Below, piece after piece: positions 1-11,703 of a stretch of 64,000 bases of DNA. The DNA is from Clarkia xantiana subsp. parviflora. Taxonomy: Eukaryota > Streptophyta > Magnoliopsida > Myrtales > Onagraceae. The notes under the pieces are model-generated. The model was given only the letters and a program-made list of their open reading frames with translations. It did not search any database and had not been told where the DNA came from. The DNA lies in assembly GCA_036873135.1 (NCBI GenBank), contig JAPTYO010000008.1, positions 29,166,761 to 29,230,760 of the forward strand, in the 5' to 3' direction. A program made the translations under genes and the position numbers. Numbering within the stretch: position 1 is the first letter of the stretch; the number at the start of each line of letters is the position of its first letter.

Positions 1-2104
1 CGCCGTTCCATCTTCCAGCCACTACCAAACTCCACCGGTAAGGTTATCATCCCCAACGGATAGGAAGTCGATCCGGAGAATCCCACCATCGGGTCACCTG
101 CGTCAGGTCCTTCTTCGTCTTTCCCATGGCCTCCAAGGCATCCATGAAAAGAATGTCGGAGGAGCTCCCTCCATCTATCAGGATCCGCTTCATCTCGAAT
201 CCGTCCACGTCCAGGGTCACGACCAAGGCGTCATCGTGGGGGCTCTCCACGCCTATCAAATCCTCCGCCGAGAAAGAAATCACTATTTCCTCCTTTAGAG
301 TCCACGACCGGGACCTCTTGCCTAGCACCACAGCAGCGGAGATGCGAGAAGCATAATTCTCCCGAGAAGCGGTGGTGTCACCTCCCGCTGCCATTCCTCC
401 GTGAATGACGTTAATGGTTCCGCGTCTCTCCTTACGGGCACCGGAACAAGAGGGCTCCGACTCAACCTTCTTCTTCTTCGGGGATCGATCACGGGACTTG
501 GAACGGGACCGCGACCGACTTTTGGAACGGGATCGGCACCTTCCCCTTCCAACGAACTCCTTAAGCTTCCCTTTTTGGATCAGCTTCTCTATCTCCTTCT
601 TCAGCTCCCAACAGTTATCCGTGTCGTGACCATTGGCCCGATGGTACCGACAATAACGATCCGAGCGGCTTCCCAAGAACTCTCCTTCTTTCCTCGGGGG
701 GTATCGGGCGAGTCCCTGTCGATCCATCACAGCTAGCACGGAGGTCATCGAGCTGTTGATGGGAACACTACGACCCTCGCGATTTTCCTTCCTCGGAGGA
801 CGTTTGTCCTCCCTTCTCTCGGGGCGACCACAGTTCCTACTTCCCTCCGATTTGTCGCTCCCTTTACGATCATCCGACAGCTTGGACGATGTCTTTCCTC
901 TTCCCGACTTCGGAGGATCAAGCTCTCCGGCGGCAATCTTCGACTCCTGGACGTCGATTTGCTGTTTCACCCTCGCTTGCAGGGCCTCCATACTCCACAC
1001 AGCCTTCGCGGCTACACTGTGCATCAGGTCGGAACCATACGGAGCAGTAAGGTTCCGAAGGAAAGTGCGGATGGTCTCACCCTCCGATATCTCTTCATCG
1101 ATCTCCGCAGCACTCGTAGTGAACCGTTGGTAGTAATATGCCAACGATTCGTCGGATCTCTGCACCACCTGGGTTAGGGACCTTACACTCTTCAGGAGAC
1201 GCCTCCGACCTTGATATTGCTTGATGAAGCGATCGTGCATATCAACCCAGCACGTAATACTTCCTGGCGGTAGGCTGAAAAACCAGGTCATGGCCCTTTC
1301 TACCAGGGTGATCGGGAACAGTGAACATACGAGGTCATCATTCGAGGTCCTTCCCATGCAAGCCTGGACGTGTCTCTGAACATGGCGGACCGGGTCTCCT
1401 TCACCATCGTACTCCTTGATGGTCGGAATGCCTAGCCCTGGCGGGGCGATAGTATCTAACAGCCGCGGAACGAAAGGATGGCTGGATCGATCCCTCAACT
1501 CCGATGTCATCTGCTTTTGGTCGCCCATGCAGATGCTGACGATCTTCACCACCTGATCGGGGGTGATGGGGCCATTCAGGGGAATGGTCCTGTGCTGCAC
1601 TGGTCCGGGACCATCAACCACGAACTTCTCCGAGTGCGCGGGCTCCTTACCCTTATTCCTGGGCTGAATCTCTTGAACCTCCCGTTCTTCTGGAACCACC
1701 CTCGGAGGGGGTGGAGGCAGCTCTTCTCGCGGGGGTAACTCCTCCGTCCTCCTGGCAGCCTCTCTCTTGTCCAACAGAGCCTCCATGGCTGCCAAGAACA
1801 TAGGCATAGCATCTGCTACTGCCTTGGCCAACTCCGAGTTTGAAGAAGAGCCTACTTCCCTTCGCGGGACTTCCTCTCTGTGCTCCACCGGGTTTGGGGG
1901 AGCATCCACCTCCCTTCGCGGGATATCTTGCCTGTTCAGCGTCGTGTCTCGGACTGAGACCTCATCATCACCATGCCCCCCTGTCTGAGAAACAGCAGGG
2001 TACTCACCTTGTTCAGCAACATGTTCCAGCAACGGGGAATTCACAGTTCCAGCGGGGTGAGAACTGCCGGTCTGAACTTGCTTCTTCTTGCCACCACTGG
2101 CCAT
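1..2104 (-). pseudogene. Element A gag-protease, frameshifted near the protease
   Basis: The frame starts at the ATG at 2104 (product begins MASGGKKKQ) and stays open for 685 codons to 47. It has a low-complexity acidic and proline-rich N-terminal part, then a retrotransposon gag core at about residues 240-340 (DPVRHVQRH, then AMTWFFSLP). Next come a zinc-knuckle-like motif at about 485-500 (CRYHRANGHDTDNC), an SR-dipeptide tract near 520-540, and a protease motif DGGSSSDIL near 645. Just after that motif, near position 105, the conserved frame shifts by one base. The shifted frame continues the family pattern (YPLGMITLP) to the window edge. I therefore read this as a broken gag-pro ORF. Gag packages element RNA into virus-like particles. 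Confidence 0.85.
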
Positions 2105-2139
2105 TGATCTGGTAGAAACTATTTTGGCTTTTCGTTAGT

Positions 2140-2157
2140 TTCCCACAGACGGCGCCA
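2140..2157 (-). promoter_or_regulatory. Primer binding site of element A
   Basis: One base inside the 5' LTR end (minus strand) lies TGGCGCCGTCTGTGGGA. It starts with TGG, the complement of a tRNA CCA end. Its first nine bases match what is expected for a tRNA-Asp primer. Element D has the same first twelve bases. Confidence 0.75.
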
Positions 2158-2158
2158 A

Positions 2159-2912
2159 TGTTGGATCACGGGGCGAAGCTCTGTTACGTCCTTGACGGAA
2201 AGCTTTGGACTTCTGGGCTCCGCGTAATCCTGCAAAAGGGGATGACCTGGGTGGTGACCCAGAATCCCTCTCTGATGCTTAAATGAGTATATGATCAATG
2301 GGGTGGTAGCAGTAATCTAAGTGCGTATTAGATGATGTGTTTTCTGAGGTAACTTCCTCCTTTATATAGGAGCGGAAGCTACTCAGTTACCTGTGACCGT
2401 GACTGGCCGTTTTACCCATGATTCCGCATATCTCGCTACGATTCCGTATATCTCGTTCGGGATTCCATATATCTCGCCCCACGCTCCGCGTATCTTGCCC
2501 ACTCTCCAAGTATCTCGGGCACGCCCTGCGTATCTCGGGGGAGTTTATCTATATCTTTAACCGTCTTCCCACTACTCTATCTAGTAGGCGGGTTTCTCGG
2601 TCTTATCCTCTGATCACAAGTCCCAACTTCTATCGGGGACTTCAGAGTTGTCTTCATTCTAGGTCACCATCCAGGACCCTTTGTCTCACGAGACAGGTCC
2701 AGCCTCCGCGGGGTCGGGGCCTTTACTAAGGCATGTCGGGGCCTACTCAGAGGCTTCTCATCGGGAGCATTCAGCTTATGTATCGGGACCGCTGAAGTCG
2801 GGACCCTTCGTACTGGGCTTTTTGGGCCTTCTCGGCCCTTCGCGAGGCCCACTGGACCTACTCGCCGTCCATTGGCTGTTAACGGGGCTAACGATTACAT
2901 CGGAACCCATCA
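2159..2912 (-). repeat. 5' LTR of element A
   Basis: A 754-bp segment that on the minus strand starts TGATGGGTTCC and ends GTGATCCAACA. It contains a TATA box (2361-2369) and, about 105 nt downstream of it, a perfect 6-bp hairpin CTGGGT-GGTG-ACCCAG (2247-2262). The element-internal side is fixed by the adjoining PBS. The outer end is inferred from the TGATGG start shared with elements B to E. Confidence 0.8.
2361..2369 (-). promoter_or_regulatory. TATA box in LTR A
   Basis: Minus strand reads CTATATAAA, set within the LTR about 200 bp from its 3' end. This placement suits the U3 promoter that drives genomic RNA. Confidence 0.6.
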
Positions 2913-3404
2913 ATTTGGAAACATAAATTTGATGTATGCTTGAATAATAAATAATTGAAATACAGTATTGATGAAAATTACGTACTAAAATCCTTAATTA
3001 GCCGCTCTATCCGTTCTCCATCTACGACGGCTACGTCCCACATATTACGGACCTCTCTTTAATGAGTTTATATCTTTAATAGTTAAACTTTTATCATATT
3101 GCGTGTATCCACAGCAGATGATTCTAGCTTATGAGAGAGTTATTTCATTTGGCACATAGTATATGGGATAGAATCGAGTCGTAGAAACGTAATTTGTTAT
3201 CAACTTATAATGTTAGTTAAATAAATAAGATTCTATACACTTAGTTGTGTTAGTAAGATGTTATAATAATAAAATTGGTTATTAGTTAAAATATAGATGA
3301 AATATATTGAGTAATTACTTGGAAATTTAAGTATCTAAGTGGAATTTTAATAGATTATTATTAGGTTTAGAAAATGTCTGGCCGCACTTGAGGTATTGAA
3401 TAAT
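2913..3404. other. AT-rich intergenic stretch
   Basis: Between LTR A and a MITE. No open frame or gene-like composition was seen. The last nine bases (3396-3404, TTGAATAAT) are the left TSD of the MITE. Confidence 0.6.
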
Positions 3405-3592
3405 GAGAAATTATTACCTACCTCAGTCCCAACAGCTGGCATCCAGCTGTTGGGACGCTGACCAATAGGACACTGACTAATGGCAATTCATTTGACAAAT
3501 GTGCAGACAAAGTGACACATGTCAGTGTTCCATTGGTTGCGTGCCAACAGCTGGATGACAGCTGTTGGGACTGAGGTAGGTAAGAATTTCTC
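3405..3592. mobile_element. Mutator-type MITE, 188 bp
   Basis: Terminal inverted repeats of about 75 bp start GAGAAATT at both ends and make up most of the element. They include inner inverted copies of CCCAACAGCTG. Perfect 9-bp direct repeats TTGAATAAT flank it at 3396-3404 and 3593-3601. A 9-bp TSD with TIRs starting in G is typical of Mutator-like elements. It has no coding capacity. Confidence 0.85.
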
Positions 3593-3763
3593 TTGAATAA
3601 TGACGTGAAAACCTACATCAATCTCTAGCGTCTCTCTTCTTTTCCATGGTTGCCGCATAGCTTGACTTCCAGTCCTTTATTTTGCCTTTCTCATTACAGA
3701 CTCTACTGCCATCTTATAGCTTTTATCTAATTTATCTTTTCATCTTAGATTCGATTTCGAATC

Positions 3764-4487
3764 TGTTGGACACGCTTCCAATCGGTTCGGTTTTGCATGA
3801 ACTAATTGATTGGTACCCAACAGAATTGTAATGATCTTCGTAGACCTGTAAAAACGTCTCGCTGGATATCTTTTTCTCAACTTCGAGCTCGAGTCCTGTG
3901 CCACGTCCACCTGCAAAAAGGGCTACCGAGCAATGGGGTGGGGGGGGGGGGGGGGGAGTGCTCGGTGAGCCCACTCCGATGCCTAAATGAGAACTTGCTA
4001 GAGAGAGAAAAAGTCTAGAGAGAAGCTAGAGCAAATTCAACTTGGTAACTTGTGGAAATGAATGGCTAAGGGTCCTATTTATAAGACTCTTACGTCATTA
4101 ATTTGTTAATTGCAGTATTAGCCCGTTAATTATGCATTATTAAAATAAAGAGAAATTAGGCCTTACTAAGCATCGGAAGAGTTGGTAATATTTTGGGGAG
4201 TTCGGGAACAGCGTGGCCCAAGGGGAGGCCCTCCGGGCCAAAAAATGTTCGGTTAAGGGGTTCCCTAACCGAACATGTTCAGTTAGGGACCTTCTAACCG
4301 AACATGCTCAGTTAGGGGTGTCCCTAGCCGAACTTGTTCTTTTGGCCGGGCAATTTAACTTCGCCCGGCCTTTTGTTGGTGGATTTTTCCGGGTTTGAGG
4401 TTTTCCAAGTTTCGGTTTAGAACCGTCTTTGTGTCCGTGCGGTAATTAAACGGGTCAAAGCGGGTTAAGGTGGGTGTATATCCATCA
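3764..4487 (-). repeat. 3' LTR of element B
   Basis: A 724-bp segment that on the minus strand starts TGATGGATATAC and ends GTGTCCAACA. It has a TATA-like CTATTTATAAG (plus strand, near 4075-4085). It also has a strong inverted repeat around a long G run: ACCGAGCA (3925-3932) pairs with TGCTCGGT (3959-3966), extended by GGGCT (3920-3924) with AGCCC (3968-3972). The left flanking five bases are GAATC. The partner LTR is absent. Confidence 0.8.
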
Positions 4488-4529
4488 TTTTCCCTCGAAT
4501 CAAGTAATGACGTAACCTTTTCTTGACTC
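4488..4529 (-). promoter_or_regulatory. Polypurine tract and adjoining hairpin of element B
   Basis: On the minus strand, immediately before the LTR, lies the purine-rich tract CGAGGGAAAA, preceded by a potential hairpin. Arms are at 4522-4529 and 4497-4504 (GAGTCAAG with CTTGATTC, one G-U pair in RNA). The purine tract primes plus-strand DNA synthesis in LTR elements. The hairpin is the B version of a structure also present in C, D and E. Confidence 0.65.
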
Positions 4530-6029
4530 TATTTTAGACGAGGTAGACACCCAAGTTGATCCCGCTTGATACGTGTTACCTCTTTTGATTATGTTGTTCC
4601 TCTTTTTTCCTGCTGGTTTCCGTTTTTGTCCGTCCTGTCTTTTGTAACTATAACACCCAAAAATATCAGTACGGATATAACATACTATGTGGTAATCATA
4701 CATGTGTATTTATATTCCTTAGTGTTGTGGAATATAATTGTATGCGATTTTCCAATCATGGGATTTTTATGCAACATGTCAGATATGCTGTTTCGAAAAA
4801 AATATGTTGTGCTTGGCACATTGGAGTAATGTTTTGCAAATGACTGTATGATGTGTAAAATGGCATGTGTTAATATATAGGTTGATGTATATGTAGCATG
4901 CTGTGTCGATTTTTCATGAGAAAATTGGAGAGTCGGTACTGTATGGAATATTGTGTAACTTAGTTACTTCTCATATCTAAATGCTTATAAATGCATAACA
5001 TGAGATGAAAAAATTAAATTTGTTGTGTTCCCTCCATGGCTTAGCAAATTTTTCACCATGTGTTGAAATGTATGGTTGTGGTTTAAACCCACCAAAAAGC
5101 TATTCATCTTTTCCCTATAACCACTTATTTATATTTTTTTTCTTCATCTTCTTCATTTCTCTCTTCTATTCTCCACTATCAATTTCTCTCTTTTCCTCCG
5201 AAACCTTACTCCTTCTCCCTTCTCAATTTCTTCTTCCTTTTTCAGTTTCTTTTAGCAAAACACTATATGGAGCTAGGATTGAAGGTTGGTGTGGTTTGAA
5301 TTTGGTTTTGGTCTCGGTTTGACCAAGTTTTGAAACTGGCCGGTTTACGAGTTGTCGGCATTGGGTTAAGGCGATGGAGGGAGCTCCGGCGAAAGAGGGG
5401 ACGTGCCGCGCTGGGCGGCTAGGCGGTGGAGGAGGCGGGTCAGCCGGGACAGCGGGCCGGGGGGGCGTCGCGGCAGCGAGGTGGCGGGGCGGGTCCGTCA
5501 CGGGGAGTTGTAGCTCCGGCGAGACTGGTTTGACACCCGATTCGGCTGAACCGGATTATAGTCGGACCGAGTTGGCTCGGTCCACTCACTTGGTTGTCCG
5601 TTCGAGTTCTAAAGGTTCAATTTTTGCTCCCTTATGCTTTTTCCTATCTTATATTTGTCACCAATTGAAAATTGGCATAGCATGGATATGAAGAAATTTA
5701 TGGAAATATGATTGCTGTTTCACTTCGTTTGCTGGATGGATAAGTACCATTGTTTGTTTATAGCTGTTTGGCTTGTATACTCGTATGTTTTGCGCTTCTT
5801 TGCCCTTGAATCATTATGGTTTGGTTGGTCTGAATATGAAATTGACATTTTGCTGTCTGTCTTGGATTGGTATTTTACTGATTTGCTGTGTACTCCTTTT
5901 GTTGTATAGGAGAAGGTCTTAGTGATGACCCCCTTTGAGTATATGTCGTTGCGTAGTAATGAGTATTTTTCTACTATTAGCTTGTATGGAGGTTTTGAAA
6001 AATTCCTTTCAGATTGTACCGCGTCGCAG
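4530..6029 (+). other. Leader of the element B antisense gene, with a GC-rich block
   Basis: The left part resembles the region inside the 3' LTR of C and D. A possible TATA (near 5128) and a long CT-rich stretch (5138-5225) are followed by a GC-rich block (5374-5520). GC-rich blocks occupy the matching place before the antisense genes of D (39060-39250) and E (minus strand, 52500-52610). The block is open in one frame but encodes only Gly/Arg-rich sequence, so I treat it as leader. Confidence 0.4.
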
Positions 6030-6880
6030 AATAAGATTTTTTCAACATTTAGAATTTTTTAGGAGGATTTGGATACTCCACCATTTTGAAATGTGTCGTG
6101 ACGCAAAATAAGATTTTTTCGATACTTAGAAATCTTTTGAAGAAGAATTTGAATACTCCATCTTTTTTAATGCAGCGCGATGCATACATGTGCATCACCA
6201 ACACTTAGAATTTTTAAGCAGGATTTTGAATACTCCCCCTTTTTTTAATACAGCGCGATGCATACATGTGCATCACCAACACTTAGAATTTTTAGGCAGA
6301 ATTTTGAATACTCTCTCTTTTTTGAATACAGCGCGATGCATATAGATGCAACACCAACACTTAAATTTTTTTAGGAATTACTTTTTATACTCCCGTTTTT
6401 GAATGCAGCGTGTTGCATGTAGATGCAACGCAAACACTTAGAAATTTTCTAGGCGGGATTTTGGATACTCCCCCTTTTTGAATGCAGCGTGCTGCATATA
6501 GATGCAACACCAACAATTAGATTTTTTTTTTGGCGGGATTTTGGATACTCCCCCTTTTTGAATGCAGCGTGTTGCATGTAGATGCAACACCAACACTTAG
6601 AAATTTTCTAGGCGGGATTTTGGATACTCCCCATTTTTTTAGTGCAGCGTGCTGCATATAGATGCAACACCAACACTTCGAATTTTTCTAGGCAGGATTT
6701 TGGATACTCCCCCTTTTTGAATGCAGCGTGTTGCATAAAGATGCAACACCAACACTTAGAATTTTTTAGGCGGGATTTTTGATACTCCCCCTTTTTTGAA
6801 TGCAGCGTGTTGCATGTACACCAACACTTAGAATTATTTAGGCGGGATTTTGGATACTCCCCCTTTTAGAATGAATATAT
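6030..6880 (+). repeat. Hairpin-containing tandem repeat, about 9 units of 75-110 bp
   Basis: Each unit carries GCAGCG, a short inverted repeat such as GTGTTGCAT-gtag-ATGCAACAC, then CACCAACACTTAGAA and GGATACTCC. The first units have GATGCA paired with TGCATC instead of GTTGCA with TGCAAC. The last unit has lost the right arm. The array lies directly upstream of the antisense gene. Confidence 0.8.
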
Positions 6881-6991
6881 ATGTTTTGCATTTTCTGTTT
6901 CTATATGGCTGTTGATTGTGTTTTTGCTTTGTTACAGGTGTTCTGGGCTGTCCTCTTTTTTCTTCGACTTGGAGTTGCTTAATCTTCTTCG

Positions 6992-9410
6992 ATGTTGCAT
7001 AAGTCTTCTTTTCGTTCCTCCATGGCCTCTTCTTGTGCTGATGGGGAGTTAGGTTTAGCTTCTAGTTTTTTGCCCACATCTGATTTAGCACATGTGTCCG
7101 AATCTGGGTTGGGTTTTGGTGGTGAGGCTGATTCTGCTGTTTCTTCTGATCCTGATCCACATGCGTCCACCCTGTTACCCCTAGGCAACTGGCTTAAGGC
7201 TCCCTACTACCATAAGTTTGTTAAGCTTGTCGGCTTAGAATCCGTTGATATGCCTTGTTATCCTTATGAGTCTCTTTCTGGGGTATCTTTAGGTGCTATT
7301 ACCATTCCTCCCGATGGTATGTCGTGTGTGTATCCTCGTCAGGTAAAATCTGGCTTGCAGTTTCCGTATTGCAGTGTGTTGCAAGATCTTTGTCGGTATT
7401 ATGGGATATCCCCTCTTGAGCTGGTTCCTAGTGCTCATCGTACTTGGGTTGGGTTCCGTGTGTTATGTCTTAGGGAGTCTTGGGTGTATTCTCTTGTAAT
7501 ATTTCGTTGTTTCTTTCGGCTTAGATTCCAGAGTTCGTCTAGGATGTATACATTTACTTATCATTTTCCTGCTATGGGGGGTGATGGTTTCTGTCTACTG
7601 GGCTTTAGTGATTTGAAGTGGGATACTAGATACCGGTTTATTTATCGTAGAGAGAGTTCCCGTAGTGTATGGGGGGTGCAGTACTTCTTTGGATCTGATC
7701 GGCGTACCATCTGGACGTTATGTCCTGATGTTGGTAAAGATGTCCCTCTTTACTTTCGAGACTTGTCTTCCTCCGATTGTGAGACCCTGAAAGTTATATG
7801 TCACTGTCACGAGCGTCGATCTTATAAGACTGTGCTGGGAGTGACTGAAGCGGAGTTGGTTGATGCTGGGATTTGTGCTGCTTCCTCCTTGGTATGTTAA
7901 TGGAGCTTGCACCTGTCCCGAGGCCCGTTGCTGGTAGGAAGAAGACGCATGCTTGTATCTCTCCTGGATCTTCCAAGGTTGCTCGTCCTAGCCGTGCTGC
8001 TCCGGGTATGCGTTTCATTTCGCCTCATACGGCTTGTATTTATATTTGTATTTGTTCTTCCGATGCACTATTTTTTATGTCGTTTTTAGTTGCGAAGGGA
8101 GGTGCAAACCCCTCTCGTCCTCCTCTGAAGAAAGTCTGACTTTGAAGTTAGGCCCTCGGATGCTCCTCCGCAGAAGAGGAAGAATGTGGATGTTGTTCGA
8201 AGTCCTCTGGAGCCTTCTTGTGATAAAGAGAAGGTGACCGAGTCTTCACGTTCTTCTGCCCAGGATAAAGGGAAAGCTCCTGCTTCTCATGATACTGAGG
8301 ATGTTGTTGCTGAGGTGTTCGGCGTTGATGATGATGTTATTGAGACCTTTGGACCTCCTTCTCCTACTGCCTCCTCAGGTATTGTGATGTGTAGAGTACT
8401 TATTTTTGTAATTGTCCTTATGTCGCGCCCTTTTGCTGGAAACTTTTTGCTTTGCAGGACTGCTCAGTCTTCCTCCTCTGGCCTTTGATGAGCTTGTTCG
8501 CCCTTTTGAGGTGGATGTCGTGGGTTTAGCATGGCATCCGATGTCTTCTACTCGTGACCTTCATTTTCCCAAGGATTGTTCTTTGATGACGCCCGATGTT
8601 GGCATTAGGGTGCAGAATGCCATGGTTCCCCCTCCTGATCGATTGCCTACGCCTACTGGTACTGCCGGAGTACGAAGTGCAGTTCAGGGATGTTGTCCTA
8701 CTTTTCTCCTATGAGTTGGGTGGGTTTTGTATTTCTCCTCTCGACTGTGTTTGCTAATTTGATGTTTTACTTGTTGTCTTTCAGGTAATGTCTCATATGC
8801 TGAACTTGTCTTATGAGAGGAGAGGGACATTGATCTGTCCCATGATCTGTCCCATGAGAGGGACATTGCCCATGCTAGAAAGAGTCAGCTGGAGGCGGAG
8901 TTGGCGGCGTCTAAGGCGAATGGTCGATCTTTGGGGGTTAAGATCCAGAGTCTGAAGTTGGCTGACTCGGAGAAGAATAAGATATCTGAGCTTGAAGGGC
9001 GTTTTTCCCAGATGTTGCAGAGGGAGGCGGATATGAAAACGGATTATGACGCGAAGCTGACGCTTGCTAATGAGGTAGAGAATTAGAAGGCAAAGGATGC
9101 TGGTGTTGCTGAGTATAAGGCCTCTAATGCGTTTATAGCGGATGCTCAGTGTGCGAATGCTGAGATGCTGATTGCATGTGGTCATGAGATTGTGCAGAAA
9201 ATTTATATGCATTGTCCTAATTTTCCTGTATCTAATTTGGGAGACCTTGAGAGTTTTTGGAAGTTTCATGCCCCTCTGCTGGATGTTGATGATATGTTTG
9301 TTGATGAAGGAGAGGGATCAGAGGCTTCGACTCCCTCTCATGGTAATGTTGGAGACTTGGTTTCCGGGGGCTTAGAGGATGGTGGGGATCCTCCTGCTGA
9401 TGCTGTTTGA
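6992..9410 (+). pseudogene. Antisense gene of element B (putative gypsy-type transposon domain plus coiled coil)
   Basis: The first open segment (6992-7891, 300 codons) contains the hallmark of the family Pfam calls putative gypsy type transposon: FPYCSVLQDLCRYYGISP followed by HRTWVGFRVLC. It ends at a good donor (GTATGT at 7892). Later segments carry a basic linker and PSCDK (about 8200-8350), then FPKDCSLMTPDVGIRV and VPPPDR (about 8560-8640). A coiled-coil-like stretch follows from about 8830 to 9410. An in-frame TAG at 9084-9086 and a frame problem after 8640 mark decay. The gene runs opposite to the element. The homologous gene in E is better preserved. Function is unknown. Confidence 0.7.
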
Positions 9411-10565
9411 AGCTTGTTACTTTCTACGTATTTGTATGAACCTCTTTATGTTTGGTTGTGATGTGTGCGCTGCCACTTGTATTTCGGATATCGTTTTCCT
9501 CCTAGTGACTTGATTATGTATGTTGTGGCTCTTGTGGTTGGGACTATCTTGGATGTTGTATCCTTATTGGTTTGGTAGAAAAAGTAGTTTGTTTGACTTT
9601 GTTGTGTAGTCTATTTGGTTGTGTTTGGATGTTGGTTTCTTGGATGAACTGTTGTTGCTGTTCTGATTGGATGCAGTGTGTCACTGCCCTCGTTGTTCTT
9701 GTTGAGGAGTATTGCATGGTGTAGCTTTCTTTCAGGCTTAGAATAATTTTGGAAGCCCAGATTTGCTGTTTCGATGAGACAGCGATGTTAGGTTTCCCCT
9801 GTTGCTATTGGCGAGGTGTGATGCATAGTGTAATTTTTTCCATACTTAGAATAATTCTGGAAACCCATATTTGATGTTTCAATGAGACAGCTTTTGATTG
9901 TGCTCCCTCTTGGTGTGAACCAAGGCATGGGTCTTTTGAAACGATAGTGTTACTTGTTTTAGTTGAGTAGCTTATAGCCTTTGAGTGGTTCTTTCATCAT
10001 TGTATGATATGGTTCTTGCAAGGCAGTTATTCGTACACTAAGGTTGCTATACCGCGCACAATGTGGGGTTAGCATATTTTGTATTTATGTTTGGTTACAT
10101 CATGCATAACATGTGGCGCAAGAACTTGCTATTTGCTTTTATTTCTCAAAACACACATTGCTGTACCTCCTGGGTTTAGCACATGTTGTTCGGGTTTTGT
10201 GTGTTTCTCAAATTTTGTCGTTGCATCTCTACTTGTTGTATCCAAGTGTTGTGTTAGGCAAGGTTGTGTCTTGCGACATGTGTTTTTCATGAAAAACTTT
10301 GTCAGGCTTATGTGCCAGTGCAAGTCTAATGTGCTGGCTGAATTGCTATTCGCTTTGGAGTCGGTTATACCTCTACTTGGTTCTTGATCCAGTGTAAGAT
10401 TTGTGCGCTAGCTGGTGGTAATCCAGTCTATGCTTATAAGAACATCTATCTGGTTTATGTTCCAGCATAAGGCCAACACTAGCTGGTTTATTCCAGTCTA
10501 GGTTGTTTTTGAACCCTTTCCTGGTGTATGTTCCAGCGCAGGGCCAACACTCTAGCTGGGTTGAT
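9411..10565 (+). other. Region downstream of the element B antisense gene
   Basis: No protein-coding segment is convincing. It holds two diverged copies of a segment with GGAA, CCCA and TTTCGATGAGACAGC (about 9728-9793 and 9840-9892). Three spaced copies of CTGG-N-CCAG type short inverted repeats with GGCCAACACT follow (10395-10560). Confidence 0.45.
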
Positions 10566-11703
10566 TGATACTTTACGAGTTCGTGGTAGCTTGTGAAGCA
10601 AACCTATTTTTCGTCGTATAAGTATTAAATGAGTGATTCCCAAAGGGAGGAAAATGAAAATTTAGCATTCATTCATTAAACACTTCATCATTAAATTCGT
10701 ACTATGAAACGATGTGTTACGTTTTTCGAGGTACACGCGCGCGTGGCGCTTATTCCAGGTTTAACCCATGGTATAAATCGTTTCGTTTCCAAAATTCAAT
10801 TTAATTTAATCCAATCGGTTTCGCACATGTTCATCATGACAGAATTTATCATATAATGGAGTACTAACAAATAAGAAAGAGTTAAATCGGTTTGCACTTG
10901 GAACTACGCAATCGATGGAGATTAACGGCCCTAACGAGTGGTAGGTGTGCATAGATTCACTCCTCCGTTCGTGCCTTACGACTGGTAATGGAATGACTTT
11001 CTCGGCCTAAGGACAGCGAAAGTCTTCCTACCTTCCCAAAGAGAGCAGGTAATTCTATTTACTTCAACTCTGTAATAACCTTCACTTCGAAAGAAATGAG
11101 TAAGGCAAGGAGTGATTTCTCGTTGACCTCTTTGCGACTTGCTTGATTGCGCTACGAACCAAAGCAACCTTGTGCTCTCAGTTTTGGAATAAAAGTGCAA
11201 TCCGATTAGAGCAGACGTGGTATAATAGGGCTTTTGGTTTGGGGCTACGCACCTTGGTTCTTTCGATGTTCACGATATTAGATGAAGGAGAGTGTGTATA
11301 TTTTTTTTATCCAACCGATTGCACTTGGCGGAAATTTCGGTTTTAACTTCGTTTCGGATCGATCCCGTTTAACCTTGACAAGTAGATCACATTTCGAATC
11401 GAATGGAAACTACTTTATTCAATAAATCCGAATCTCAGTCAACCAAAAATTCAAAAATTAAACGAATAATAGGATATCCATCAATAACAATAATAAGGTC
11501 TCAGATCATAGATTGAAGCTATAATGAAGGTAAGATAGACAAGCAGTCTTAACCACGTTCACCATTTCACCTGAAAAGAATTCACAAGTGAATTCATCAG
11601 ATGTCTTGCATCAAATAAAACATTTTACGGTTCTATGTATGTGTGGCAAACGAGGCGTACTTTTTATGGCACATGTATCAACGGTGGTTGTCGCACTGGA
11701 TCA
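10566..11703. other. Unassigned stretch, no gene recognised
   Basis: Mixed composition with no long open frame and no recognisable LTR boundary. It may be the downstream part of element F or an older fragment. I looked for a copy of the 14366-14962 LTR here and did not see one. Confidence 0.4.

Larger units (their letters stand above)
1..2912 (-). mobile_element. Element A: 5' part of a Ty3/gypsy LTR retrotransposon, cut by the window edge
   Basis: Reading on the minus strand, the order is 5' LTR (2912-2159), PBS (about 2157-2140), then gag and the start of protease (2104-1). This order is diagnostic of an LTR retrotransposon. The LTR begins TGATGG and ends ACA, as in the other Ty3/gypsy elements of this window. 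The gag carries the conserved NVIHGG and DGGSSSDIL motifs that also occur in elements D and E, so A is related to them. Polymerase and 3' LTR lie outside the window, so the second TSD cannot be seen. The five bases outside the LTR on the right are ATTTG. Confidence 0.9.
3764..10565 (-). mobile_element. Element B: remnant of a Tat-like Ty3/gypsy element
   Basis: In element (minus) sense the left end is a 3' LTR (4487-3764) preceded by a purine tract and hairpin. Further in lie a leader, a hairpin tandem repeat and an antisense gene (plus strand, 6992-9410). The layout copies elements C and D. No gag, polymerase, PBS or 5' LTR of B was found. The right part is deleted or displaced, and the right boundary near 10565 is only where resemblance to the family ends. 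Confidence 0.7.

Noticed and set aside
5374..5691. GC-rich 105-codon frame as a protein gene
   Set aside because: Composition is Gly/Arg low complexity. Matching GC-rich blocks in D and E are not conserved at protein level.
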